Assembly: GCF_000177675.1 (NCBI RefSeq)
Contig: NZ_ADGX01000088.1
Coordinates: 1-35,543 of the forward strand
Origin: Parafrankia sp. EUN1f
GTDB lineage: Bacteria > Actinomycetota > Actinomycetes > Frankiales > Frankiaceae
Direction of reading: 5' to 3'
DNA: 35,543 bases
Position 1 is the stretch's first letter, and each line of letters opens with the position of its first letter. The position numbers were made by a program, and so were the translations under genes. Shown here piece by piece: positions 7,962-16,520 of this stretch. The notes beneath the pieces are model-generated. The model ran no database searches. It had not been told where the DNA came from and saw nothing but the letters and a program-made list of their open reading frames with translations.

Positions 7962-8966
7962 ATGCTCGCAGCACGTGCCGTTTCGCAAAGCGACACCGAC
8001 CCGCTCTCCGGCCTCGTGGTCGGCGAGGTCTCCGTCCCCGAGCCCCGGCCTGGCTGGTCCGTGGTGCGGGTGATCGCCTCGTCGATCAACATGCATGACG
8101 TCTGGACGCTGCGCGGTGTCGGCCATCCCGCCGACCGGCTCCCGATCACGCTGGGCTGTGACGCGGCCGGCATAGACGAGAACGGGAACGAGGTCATCGT
8201 CTACCCGGTGATCGCCAACCCGGACGCCGGAGGAGGTGACGAGACCCTCGACCCGAACCGGGCGCTGCTCTCCGAGCGTCACGACGGCGCGTTCGCCCAG
8301 TACCTGACGGTGCCCACCCGCAACCTCGTGCCCAAGCCTGCGTGGCTGTCCTTCGACCAGGCCGCGTGCCTGCCCGTCGCGTGGACCACCGCATACCGCA
8401 TGCTGTTCACCCAGGCGAAGATCACCGCTGGCGACCGGGTGCTAGTCCAGGGCGCGGGCGGCGGGGTCGCCTCGGCCGCGATCAGCCTCGCCGCCGCCGC
8501 CGGAGCCGTGGTCTACGCGACCAGTCGCAGCGAGGACAAGCGGGAGAAGGCACTGGCCTGGGGCGCACGCCAGACCTTCCCGACCGGTGCCCGGCTGCCG
8601 GAGAAGGTCGACGTCGTCATCGAAACCGTCGGGGAGGCGACCTGGTCGCACTCGCTGCGGTCACTGCGGCCCGGCGGGACCATCGTCGTCGCCGGCGCGA
8701 CCAGCGGCACGAATCCGCCGGCGGATCTGGCCCGGGTCTTCTACCTCCAGCAACGCATCCTCGGCTCCACCGGCTGCACTCGACCCGAGCTCGTCGCCAT
8801 GCTGCGGATGATGGACGCCACCGGTGTGCGTCCAGTCATCGACCGGACACTGCCCCTGAACGAGATCGACAAGGGTTTTCAGCTCATGCTCGACGGCCAA
8901 CACACCGGAAAGATCGTCGTTCATCCGCCTGCTCCGCGCACGCAGGTTCGAGAAGGGGAAGCCTGA
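7962..8966 (+). CDS. MDR-family (quinone oxidoreductase-like) dehydrogenase
   Basis: A 334-residue medium-chain dehydrogenase/reductase. The N-terminal GroES-like half contains NMHDVWTLRGVG, and the nucleotide-binding motif VQGAGGGVASAAI lies near the middle, followed by a Rossmann fold. The usual structural-zinc cysteine cluster is absent, which fits NADPH-dependent quinone oxidoreductase or enoyl-reductase-type members rather than classical alcohol dehydrogenases. I chose the ATG at 7962; an in-frame TTG at 7947 is possible and neither has a strong ribosome site. The stop overlaps the mhpB start in TGATG, so the two are coupled. In this pathway it might reduce an unsaturated side chain or handle an alcohol/aldehyde intermediate; that role is inference. 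Confidence 0.82.
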   Translation: MLAARAVSQSDTDPLSGLVVGEVSVPEPRPGWSVVRVIASSINMHDVWTLRGVGHPADRLPITLGCDAAGIDENGNEVIVYPVIANPDAGGGDETLDPNRALLSERHDGAFAQYLTVPTRNLVPKPAWLSFDQAACLPVAWTTAYRMLFTQAKITAGDRVLVQGAGGGVASAAISLAAAAGAVVYATSRSEDKREKALAWGARQTFPTGARLPEKVDVVIETVGEATWSHSLRSLRPGGTIVVAGATSGTNPPADLARVFYLQQRILGSTGCTRPELVAMLRMMDATGVRPVIDRTLPLNEIDKGFQLMLDGQHTGKIVVHPPAPRTQVREGEA

Positions 8967-9913
8967 TGCCCACCGCGCTCGTAGGACTGTCCCACTCCCC
9001 GCTGATCGGCAAGAACGACCCGGCGGCCGACGTCGTCGCGGCCGTTGACGAGGCTGTGGCGAACGCCCGGAGCTTCATCCGGGAGTTCGCCCCCGACCTC
9101 GTGGTCCTCTACGCGCCGGATCACTACAACGGCTTCTTCTACCGCGAGATGCCACCGTTCTGCCTGGCCACCGAGGCTCACGCGGTCGGGGACTTCGGCT
9201 CCGCGGCCGGGGCGCTTTCGGTCGATTCCGCTGCCGCGACCGCCCTCGCCGCCGGGGCGCTCGAGCAGGGCGTCGATCTGACGGTCTCCGCACGAATGAC
9301 CGTGGACCACGGATTCGTCCAGCCGTTGCAGGTGCTCTTCGGTGGTATCGATCAGGTTCCCGTCGTCCCGATCTTCGTCAATGGGGTCGCGGCACCGTTC
9401 GGCCCGGTCAGCCGCGTTCGGGCGCTGGGCACCGCCGTCGGCCGGGCGGCCGCCGACCTCGGCCGACGGGTCCTGTTCCTCGGTTCCGGCGGCCTCTCGC
9501 ACGATCCACCCGTGCCCGTCCTGGCCGGCGCGCCGCCACGTGTCGCCGACGCCCTGATCGAGGGGCATCCACCCACCCCCGAACAGCGCGCCCGCGGCGA
9601 GGAGCGCGTCGTCCAGGCCGGCCGCGCCTACGCGGACGGCTCGACCACCATGATCCCGATCAACCCCGTCTGGGACCAACTGGTCCTCGACACCTTCGCG
9701 GGCGGCAGGCTGGAGGATGTCGACTCCTGGACGGTCGAGTGGATGGGCGCCGAAGGCGGCGGCTCCGGGCATGAGACCCGCACCTGGGTCGCCGCGTTCT
9801 CATCGCTGGCTGCCAGCGGCCCCTACGCCATGACGTCCCGGTTCTACCGGCCGATCCCGGAATGGATCGCCGGTTTCGCCGTCGCCACCGCGCTCCCCCT
9901 CGGGGACGGGTAG
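8966..9913 (+). CDS. mhpB: class III extradiol dioxygenase, 2,3-dihydroxyphenylpropionate 1,2-dioxygenase type
   Basis: A 315-residue protein of the LigB superfamily with the length and layout of MhpB (314 residues in E. coli). GLSHSPLIG at residues 7-15 is the N-terminal metal-site motif. The two histidines known to be needed for acid-base catalysis in MhpB appear at the same positions: His115 in TVDHGFVQP and His179 in GGLSHDPP. The known reaction is iron-dependent meta-cleavage of 3-(2,3-dihydroxyphenyl)propionate or the 2,3-dihydroxycinnamate analogue. The ATG at 8966 follows AGAAGGGGAA and overlaps the MDR stop by one base. Its product would be the substrate of the C-C hydrolase encoded on the other strand. 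This gene is the best clue that the cluster handles a phenylpropanoid-type acid. Confidence 0.92.
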   Translation: MPTALVGLSHSPLIGKNDPAADVVAAVDEAVANARSFIREFAPDLVVLYAPDHYNGFFYREMPPFCLATEAHAVGDFGSAAGALSVDSAAATALAAGALEQGVDLTVSARMTVDHGFVQPLQVLFGGIDQVPVVPIFVNGVAAPFGPVSRVRALGTAVGRAAADLGRRVLFLGSGGLSHDPPVPVLAGAPPRVADALIEGHPPTPEQRARGEERVVQAGRAYADGSTTMIPINPVWDQLVLDTFAGGRLEDVDSWTVEWMGAEGGGSGHETRTWVAAFSSLAASGPYAMTSRFYRPIPEWIAGFAVATALPLGDG

Positions 9914-10639
9914 TCGGACCTGCACGTGATCGCGTCGACCTCTCGTCGGACCTCCCCACCGCGAGGCGCGCCTGTGCGCTGGCCACGCGAGGCTCGGCTA
10001 CCATTCCGTGCCCCGTCACGCCGAAGTGCGACGGAGCGCGCCGCATACCGACGATGCCGCCCCGCAAGCGGAAACGGAATCCCGGTTCGGCGCGTCATGC
10101 CCTCATCTATGACGGCGGCGCTGAATCGCTATTTCACGCTGTCCACCGGTACCCATGGCTGACCGCTGCCTGCCCCAGCCCTACGTGTTCCGTACAGCGG
10201 CACGACCGGTGGAAGAGGAACGTGTTGTCAGCGTCTCATGTCGGGACCCGGCGACGTGTCCGGACTTACCGGGTGACACCCGTGAAGACACCTCGGACAT
10301 CATGAAAGGCAGCAGCGCGATGCATCTGAAAGGGCCGGGAGGCCCCGGCCCGTCAAGTCCCGGTGGCGTCGGAGCACAGGCCTGCGCCGGAACGCCCCCA
10401 CGGTCGGTCCCGGCCGTGGCCACGGAGTCCTTCGGCGCCGTCGCCACAACGTGCCCACTCACCGCCGCCGCGACGGCTGCGTCGTCGCCGGCACACGCGC
10501 CGAGGCGACCCAGCGGGCCGCGCTGCCTGGCCACCATCTATCCGTCCGTGAACCCGCCGACCGAAATCGCGCCGAACTGCCGCCGCCCGCCAGCCGTACT
10601 GCCTTCCCGCGTTGTCCGACCGTCGCGCAAGGATTCGTC
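9914..10639. other. 726-bp gap without a convincing gene
   Basis: Several open frames cross this stretch on both strands, but none has a good start site or a recognisable, protein-like composition. A GC-rich hairpin (8-bp arms 10332-10339 and 10344-10351, 4-nt loop) lies in the middle and could end the mhpB transcript, though it is 420 nt past the stop and lacks a U-tract. The last part probably holds the promoter of the CoA ligase gene. Confidence 0.4.
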
Positions 10640-12229
10640 ATGACAGCTGTCGACATCAGCCCCGCAGCCGCGCTCTACCGTCGCGCGCGGTACGCGCCGG
10701 ACACGGCCGCCCTCCACTACGAGGGGCGCACCATCGCCGCCGGCGAGGTCGCGCGGACCGTCCGCCAGCTCGCCGCCGGACTTACGCGCATCGGTCTGGC
10801 GAAAGACGACCGGGTGGCCTACCTGGGCTACAACAGCCCTGTCCTGCTGGAAGCCATGCTCGCCGCGGCGCATCTCGGCGCTGTCTTCGCACCGCTGAAC
10901 TTCCGCCTCGCGGCAACCGAGATCCGTCAGATCCTGCTCAACTGCGATGCCCGGGTCCTGATCGTCGAGGAGGGCCACCGCGCACTGGTCGAGTCCGTCC
11001 GGGCCGACCTACCGACCCACGACTACGTCCTCGTCGACACAGATCCCGCATGCCCCGCACCCGAGCAGCCGGTCCCAGGCTGGCTGCCGCTGTCGACACT
11101 GCTCGCCGAGCCCGCGGACGACTTCGTGCCGGTAGCCCGCCACGAGAACGACATCGCGGCGCTTCTCTACACCTCGGGCACCACCGGGCTCCCCAAGGGC
11201 GTGATTCTCACGCATGGCAACATCTGGTGGAACGCGGTCAATGTCGACAGCGTGGTCGACACCCGCCACAACGACGTGACGCTGGCTGTGGCCCCCCTGT
11301 TCCACATCGGTGGGCTGAACGCACTCACGCTGCGCACGTTGTTGCGCGGAGGACTCGTCATCGTTCGCCGCGCCTTCGAGCCACAGCAGTTCCTCGACGA
11401 TCTCATCGAGTTCAGGGTCGGTGTCCTCTTCGCGGTTCCCGCCATGTTCGCGGCGGTAGCCCGGCTGCCCGGGTTTCCCACCGCCGACCTCGGCGCGCTG
11501 CGGTCGGCGATCGTCGCCGGCGCGCCAGTACCGCCCGCGCTGATCCGGGACTACGCGGCGCGCGGTGTCCTGCTGCAGCAGGCGTGGGGGCTCACGGAGA
11601 CAGCCCCGTTCGCGACCTACCTTCCAGCCGAGCTGACCATGGACAAGCTCGGCTCGGCCGGAGTCCCCATGCCCTACACCAAGGTCCGCCTGGTCAGACC
11701 GGGCACCGACACCCCTGTCGACGCCGCGGACCTCCGCGGTGAACTGTGCGTCCAGGGCCCGAACGTGACGCCTGGCTACTGGAAGAATCCCGAGGCGACG
11801 GGCACGGCGTTCGACAGCGCGGGATGGTTCCACACCGGCGACATCGCCTACCGCGACCAGGACGGCTTCTACTACGTCGTCGACCGCCTCAAGGACATGA
11901 TTATCAGTGGCGGTGAGAACGTCTATCCGGCCGAGGTCGAACGGGTGATCATCGAGCACCCCGATGTAATGGACGTCGCCGTCGTCGGTATCTCCGATCC
12001 CCGTTGGGGCGAGACCGTCGTAGCCATCCTGAGCTGTCGTCCGGGTGCCGAACCGACGATCGAACAGATACGTGACTTCGCCGGACTCCAGCTCGCTCGT
12101 TACAAGCTCCCGACCCAGCTGAGGATAATCGATTCGATTCCTCGGAACCCCAGCGGAAAGCTCGTCAAAGGCCCACTACGGGAATGGGCCGAAAAGATCC
12201 AGGGCACGACGACGAACGTCCCTGCCTGA
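10640..12229 (+). CDS. AMP-forming acyl-CoA ligase
   Basis: A 529-residue member of the ANL adenylate-forming family. The phosphate-binding loop YTSGTTGLPKG sits near residues 175-185, QAWGLTE (A5 motif) in the middle, GWFHTGDIAYRD followed by VDRLKDMIISGGENVYPAEVE (adenylation core and hinge) later, and PRNPSGKLVK with the catalytic lysine near the C-terminus. It forms an acyl-CoA from a carboxylic acid, ATP and CoA. The ATG at 10640 follows CAAGGA at 7 nt. Its place between mhpB and an ABC importer suggests it activates the imported acid or a pathway product. Sequence alone does not tell aromatic from fatty acid substrates; a 4-coumarate/cinnamate-CoA ligase-like role is possible. Confidence 0.9.
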   Translation: MTAVDISPAAALYRRARYAPDTAALHYEGRTIAAGEVARTVRQLAAGLTRIGLAKDDRVAYLGYNSPVLLEAMLAAAHLGAVFAPLNFRLAATEIRQILLNCDARVLIVEEGHRALVESVRADLPTHDYVLVDTDPACPAPEQPVPGWLPLSTLLAEPADDFVPVARHENDIAALLYTSGTTGLPKGVILTHGNIWWNAVNVDSVVDTRHNDVTLAVAPLFHIGGLNALTLRTLLRGGLVIVRRAFEPQQFLDDLIEFRVGVLFAVPAMFAAVARLPGFPTADLGALRSAIVAGAPVPPALIRDYAARGVLLQQAWGLTETAPFATYLPAELTMDKLGSAGVPMPYTKVRLVRPGTDTPVDAADLRGELCVQGPNVTPGYWKNPEATGTAFDSAGWFHTGDIAYRDQDGFYYVVDRLKDMIISGGENVYPAEVERVIIEHPDVMDVAVVGISDPRWGETVVAILSCRPGAEPTIEQIRDFAGLQLARYKLPTQLRIIDSIPRNPSGKLVKGPLREWAEKIQGTTTNVPA

Positions 12230-12560
12230 CCTCGGTTTCTCCGCCGCCTGCGGTACGCGTGCCGCGCCATCGACGCCGCGCCGCAGGCCCGCCCGAAGCG
12301 TCGGCGCACCAGTCCTCCTGGTATGGCGGCCAGGACGACGGGCCGTCTCACACCTGGCCTTGGACCTGCCTCCCTGTCACCGCAGCCTGCCTTCCGGCCG
12401 CCGGAGACCGGCGCATGACTCGTCGCCCCTCCTGTCGCCAGTAGGCCCGGTCCTCCACTCAGAAGGCCCCCATCACCGGTCGGCAGCTCGTGCCCGCCGC
12501 CTCAGTTCTTCGTCGACGACATCCTCGGCATCGCCAATAAAACCCCGCAAAGAGGCCCAT
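12230..12560. other. gap before the ABC importer operon
   Basis: I see no gene here. GCCTGCGG near 12247-12254 has its complement CCGCAGGC about 30 nt later, a weak long-loop hairpin after the ligase stop. The rest presumably carries the promoter of the liv-type operon. An AAAGAGG ribosome site sits directly before the GTG at 12561. Confidence 0.4.
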
Positions 12561-13397
12561 GTGTTAGAAGTAGCCGACCTGTCGGTAAGCTATGGCGGCG
12601 CGGTCCAAGCCCTGCGAAAGGTCTCGCTTCAGGTTCCCGAACACGGCGTTCTCACCGTGCTGGGCAGCAACGGCGCCGGTAAGAGCACCCTGTTACGCGC
12701 GGTCTCCGGGACGCTGGGCCGACATGGCGGTCGCCGGGATAGCGGCACCATCACCGTCGACGGGGCACCAATTCACAAACAGGACGCCGCCTCTATCGTC
12801 CGCACCGGAGTGGTCCAAGTACCCGAAGGGCGACGTGTCTTCGGTCGCATGACCGTCGAGGACAACCTCCGCGCCGGTGCCGCGGCAGCTCGCAGTCGCG
12901 CAGCGGTGGCCCGCGCACGGGAACGCGTCAACGAGCTCTTCCCGATCCTGGTCAGCCGATCGAGACAACCAGCCGCGCTCCTGTCCGGAGGAGAGCAGCA
13001 GATGCTCGCGATCGGACGGGCCCTCATGTCCGACCCACGCCTCCTGCTCCTCGACGAACCGTCCCTGGGCCTGGCGCCGATGATGATCCAGCGAGTCGGC
13101 GAAATCGTCGCGGAGATCCACAAGCAGGGTGTCTGCGTCGTGTTGGTCGAACAGAACGCGACCATGGCTCTCGCGCTGGCTGACACAGCGGTGGTGCTTG
13201 ACGTCGGGCAGGTCAGTCTCGCCGGCAGCGCCGCCGCGCTCGCGGCATCCGAGCAGGTGCAGCGGCTGTACCTCGGCCACGGCGCGCAGGCGGTCGGCCC
13301 GGAAGTGATCCGGCCGGACAGCACAGACGGCTCCGTCGGTGACGATGGTCGTGAACGGGCCGCAGGCACCAGAACACTGACGAGGTGGCAACCGTGA
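12561..13397 (+). CDS. livF: branched-chain-type ABC importer ATPase (LivF)
   Basis: A 278-residue ABC ATPase. Walker A GSNGAGKST is at residues 35-43, the Q-loop region VQVPEGRRVFGRMTVEDNL is the pattern specific to LivF, the signature is LLSGGEQQM, and Walker B is LLLLDEPSLGLAP. The family works with LivG to power uptake of branched-chain amino acids, urea, or in many soil bacteria aromatic acids. I start it at the GTG at 12561, 5 nt after AAAGAGG, because the frame upstream is not LivF-like. It is about 40 residues longer than usual; the extra part is a polar C-terminal tail after YLGHG. Its stop overlaps the livG start as GTGA. Confidence 0.92.
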   Translation: MLEVADLSVSYGGAVQALRKVSLQVPEHGVLTVLGSNGAGKSTLLRAVSGTLGRHGGRRDSGTITVDGAPIHKQDAASIVRTGVVQVPEGRRVFGRMTVEDNLRAGAAAARSRAAVARARERVNELFPILVSRSRQPAALLSGGEQQMLAIGRALMSDPRLLLLDEPSLGLAPMMIQRVGEIVAEIHKQGVCVVLVEQNATMALALADTAVVLDVGQVSLAGSAAALAASEQVQRLYLGHGAQAVGPEVIRPDSTDGSVGDDGRERAAGTRTLTRWQP

Positions 13398-14344
13398 ACG
13401 CTCCCGGCGGCCCCATTCCCGGCGGAGGATCGACCGCGACGGACGAGACGCTGCGGAGCCGAGCGGACGGCTCTGCAGCGTCGCCCCCCAGGCGGGACAG
13501 AAATCAGCAGTCGGAGGAGCAGGCACCGCAGCGCCTTCGCATCGAAGGCGTCAGTGTCACGTTCGGCGCCCTCAAGGCGCTCTCCGACGTCTCGATCTCG
13601 GTCGAGCCCGGCCACATCCACGCGATCATCGGACCGAACGGGGCCGGCAAGTCGACGCTGTTCAACGTGCTGTCCGGCCTGTACAGCACCAGCGCAGGCA
13701 AGGTATGGCTCGGGAACACCGAGCTGACCTCACGGAGGCCGCACCAGATCACCGAGCTCGGAATCGGGCGCGCCTTCCAGAACATCGCCCTCCCATCACA
13801 TGCGACCGTCGCCCGCAGTCTCATGCTGGGCCGCCATCATCTGACGCGGGCCGGTTTTCTCCGAACCGGGCTCCGCCTACCATCGACGATCCGCGAGCAG
13901 GAACGCCACCGCGCCCGGGTTCGGGAGATCGCCGAGTTCCTCGGTCTCGGCGACCTGTTCGACGTCGAGGTCAGCGGCCTGTCCTACGGCGACCGAAAGC
14001 GCGTTGAGGTCGGCCGCGCGCTGGCCACCGAGCCACGCGTCCTCCTCCTCGACGAGCCGGTGGCCGGAATGAACGCCACCGAGTCCTCCCGGATGGCCGG
14101 TCAGCTGCGTGCGATCCGGGAGTCGCTCGGCGTCACCATTCTGCTCGTCGAGCACGACATGGCGATGGTGATGGCCATCGCCGACCGCGTGACCGTACTG
14201 GATTTCGGCACCGTCATCGCCAGCGGGACGCCCGCAGAGATTCAGCGTGACCCCGACGTCATTCGCGCCTACCTGGGCTCCGCGGACGGAATCTCCAAAG
14301 CACCGTCAGACGCCCCTCCCACTTCCTGGAGGGATAAACTGTGA
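13394..14344 (+). CDS. livG: branched-chain-type ABC importer ATPase (LivG)
   Basis: A 316-residue ABC ATPase of the LivG type. Walker A is GPNGAGKST (residues 80-88), the LivG-typical GIGRAFQNI follows, the signature is the variant LSYGDRKRVE rather than LSGGQ (normal for LivG), and Walker B is LLLDEPVAGMN. The first ~47 residues are a polar, Ser/Pro/Arg-rich extension not needed for the fold. I chose the GTG at 13394 for its GTGA overlap with livF and the GAGG upstream; an in-frame GTG at 13385 is an alternative, and an internal start nearer the ABC domain cannot be excluded. Its stop overlaps the livH start as GTGA. Confidence 0.92.
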   Translation: MNAPGGPIPGGGSTATDETLRSRADGSAASPPRRDRNQQSEEQAPQRLRIEGVSVTFGALKALSDVSISVEPGHIHAIIGPNGAGKSTLFNVLSGLYSTSAGKVWLGNTELTSRRPHQITELGIGRAFQNIALPSHATVARSLMLGRHHLTRAGFLRTGLRLPSTIREQERHRARVREIAEFLGLGDLFDVEVSGLSYGDRKRVEVGRALATEPRVLLLDEPVAGMNATESSRMAGQLRAIRESLGVTILLVEHDMAMVMAIADRVTVLDFGTVIASGTPAEIQRDPDVIRAYLGSADGISKAPSDAPPTSWRDKL

Positions 14345-15231
14345 GTACCTTCCTCTCTCTGCTTTTCAACGGGCTGGCGGTCGGAGCGGTATACGCACTG
14401 ATCGCACTCGGCTTTGTGATCATCTTCCGGTCCAGCGAGGTGCTGAACTTCGCGCACGGCGCCATTGTCCTGCTCGGCGCCTACGTCGTCGCCCGGACGC
14501 ATGATTCCCTGGGTTTCGCGGGTGCGGTAGTGCTCGGTGTCGCGGCCGCGGCGGCGATGGCCGCCCTCATCGAACTACTCCTCGTCCGCCGGCTCCGCAA
14601 CGCGCCAGCCATCAGCCTCACCATCATGCTGCTCGGCGTCGACATCCTGATTACGACTGATCTCACCCGCCGTATGGGATCCGACATCCTCGGCCTAGGA
14701 CATCCCTGGGGGGCCGATGTCGTCAGTCTGGGTGGCGTGGCCATCTCGGCGAACCGTCTGATCGCCTTCCTTGTGGCAGCTGTCGTAATCGCCGGTCTCT
14801 TCGCCGCATTCCGCTTCACCTCCTGGGGAGTCGCCATGCGCGCTGCGGCCGAGGATCCGGAGGCCGCGCAGCTCATGGGAATCAGACTGGGCCGGGTGGC
14901 ACTGACCTCTTGGCTGCTCGCGGGGGCTCTCGCCGCGGCGGCGGGACTCTTCCTCACCGGCAGCCCGACCCCGGGCCTCGAACCGGGCATTCGAACAGTC
15001 GCGTTCGCTGCTTTTCCCGTCGCCGTCCTGGGCGGATTGGACTCTCCCGGAGGAGCGCTTATGGCGGGCCTGCTGATCGGAGTGTCCGAATCGCTCGCCG
15101 CCGGCTACCAGGACGATCTGCTGTTCCTTGGACGCGGTATCGGGGAGGTCGTGCCCTACATCGTCATGGTCGTCGTTCTTCTCATTCGGCCCTCCGGGCT
15201 GGCGGGGACAAAGGAGCTGAACCGTGTCTAG
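14341..15231 (+). CDS. livH: branched-chain-type ABC importer permease (LivH)
   Basis: A 296-residue integral membrane protein. The N-terminus (LFNGLAVGAVYALIALGFVII, then SSEVLNFAHGA) is the canonical LivH start. Several hydrophobic segments follow. The cytoplasmic loop TSWGVAMRAAAEDPEAAQLMGI is the ATPase-contacting region of the family, and VAVLGGLDSPGGALMAGLLIG closes the fold. It forms the translocation pore with LivM. The start is GTG at 14341, overlapping the livG stop. The stop lies 8 bases inside livM. Confidence 0.94.
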   Translation: MSTFLSLLFNGLAVGAVYALIALGFVIIFRSSEVLNFAHGAIVLLGAYVVARTHDSLGFAGAVVLGVAAAAAMAALIELLLVRRLRNAPAISLTIMLLGVDILITTDLTRRMGSDILGLGHPWGADVVSLGGVAISANRLIAFLVAAVVIAGLFAAFRFTSWGVAMRAAAEDPEAAQLMGIRLGRVALTSWLLAGALAAAAGLFLTGSPTPGLEPGIRTVAFAAFPVAVLGGLDSPGGALMAGLLIGVSESLAAGYQDDLLFLGRGIGEVVPYIVMVVVLLIRPSGLAGTKELNRV

Positions 15232-16435
15232 GGCGAAACTCCCGGGGCTCCTGGGCGCACTCACCAGCCTTCGCCGTTGGCCGACAGTCGCTCTCTTCGC
15301 GATAGCTGTCGTAATTCCGTTCTACGCGGACGAGTTCTGGCTGCGAACCGGTTTCGCGGTGTTCGCCGCGGTCATTGGTGCCGTGGGCCTGAACCTGCTG
15401 AGCGGGACAACCGGGCAGCTCTCCCTCGGCCATGCATTCTTCCTCGCCGTCGGCGCCATCTCCTACTCCTTTCTGTCAGGCGAGGGCTCCGGCGGCATCA
15501 GCGGGCTCGGTCTGCCACCACTGTTGGCGATGATCATCGCCGTGGCCGTAAGCGGGCTCGCCGGGCTGCTGTTCAGCCCGGTCGCGGCCCGGGTCCGCGG
15601 TCTGTACCTCGCGATCGCCTCGCTTGGTCTTGTCGTCGCCGGCCAGCACATCCTCAACACGGCGACGCCGTTGACCGGCGGATTCAATGGACGATCGGTG
15701 CCGGACTTCTCGTTGCCCGGATTCTCGTTCAGCGACTCCGATCCGGATCTGACGGTGCTCGGAGTCCCCTTCGGACAGGCTGAACGCCTGTGGTACCTGG
15801 GTTTGCTGCTCGCCGCGCTGTCAATCATCTTCGCGAACAACCTGCTGCGTGGTCGCAGCGGAGTGGCACTCGAGGCCGTGCGAGACAATCCACTGGCGGC
15901 CGCGGTCAACGGAGTGGATGTCGCGGCCTATCGAGCACGCGCCTTTCTACTGTCCTCGATGTATGCGGGACTCTCTGGAGTCCTCTACGCTCTTTCGGTC
16001 GGAAGTGTAGCGCCCGAGTCCTTCACCATTGAGGTATCAGTCCAGTACCTGGTTATGATTGTTCTGGGTGGACTTGGCTCGATGGGAGGCGCGGCGGCCG
16101 GAGCGGCGTTCGTGACCGCGCTCCCGCTCGTACTTCAGCAGTACAGCGATTCTCTGCCGTTCCTGTCCGCCCCCGGCAGCGGCGGTGTCAGCTACGCCGA
16201 TGCCGCCCGTTTCGCCTACGGTGCGGCTGTTGTGCTGATCGTCCTCGTGGAGCCAACGGGTGCCGCTGGCCTTGCTCGCCGGGCACGCAAACACCTCCGA
16301 GGCCCGGCTTCGAGCAGCGACACTAATGACCGGGAGCGGAAAAAATCAACCTCTCGGACCTCGACACAGAATTCGGCACCAATGGTGGCAGCGGCCGTGA
16401 TCGCTGCCAGTCCGGACACCATCCCCGAAAAATAA
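15224..16435 (+). CDS. livM: branched-chain-type ABC importer permease (LivM)
   Basis: A 403-residue membrane protein of the LivM type. Multiple hydrophobic helices surround NLLSGTTGQLSLGHAFF (family hallmark), GLYLAIASLGL, the ATPase-contact loop VALEAVRDNPLAAAVNGVDV, and VMIVLGGLGSMGGAAAGAAF. The start is GTG at 15224, 7 nt after AAGGAG, overlapping livH by 8 bases. The final ~55 residues after the last helix are a polar Ser/Thr/Arg-rich tail, longer than usual for the family and likely cytoplasmic. It forms the pore with LivH. Confidence 0.93.
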   Translation: MSRAKLPGLLGALTSLRRWPTVALFAIAVVIPFYADEFWLRTGFAVFAAVIGAVGLNLLSGTTGQLSLGHAFFLAVGAISYSFLSGEGSGGISGLGLPPLLAMIIAVAVSGLAGLLFSPVAARVRGLYLAIASLGLVVAGQHILNTATPLTGGFNGRSVPDFSLPGFSFSDSDPDLTVLGVPFGQAERLWYLGLLLAALSIIFANNLLRGRSGVALEAVRDNPLAAAVNGVDVAAYRARAFLLSSMYAGLSGVLYALSVGSVAPESFTIEVSVQYLVMIVLGGLGSMGGAAAGAAFVTALPLVLQQYSDSLPFLSAPGSGGVSYADAARFAYGAAVVLIVLVEPTGAAGLARRARKHLRGPASSSDTNDRERKKSTSRTSTQNSAPMVAAAVIAASPDTIPEK

Positions 16436-16520
16436 CCCTTTCCCCTGGAGAGGGGCCGGGGGAAGTCAATCACTCTCGGCCGTGATTCTTGTTTCTTGCT
16501 TACTGAAGGGAAAGATTGTA

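Noticed and set aside
9862-10643. Plus-strand frames in the gap before the CoA ligase, and a minus-strand frame at 10181-10537
   Set aside because: They are low-complexity Pro/Arg/Ser-rich or lack a ribosome site and recognisable features. The ligase start at 10640 has a good ribosome site.
14481-14990. Minus-strand frames inside livH
   Set aside because: The plus strand carries the canonical LivH motifs, and the minus-strand text is the usual GC shadow.
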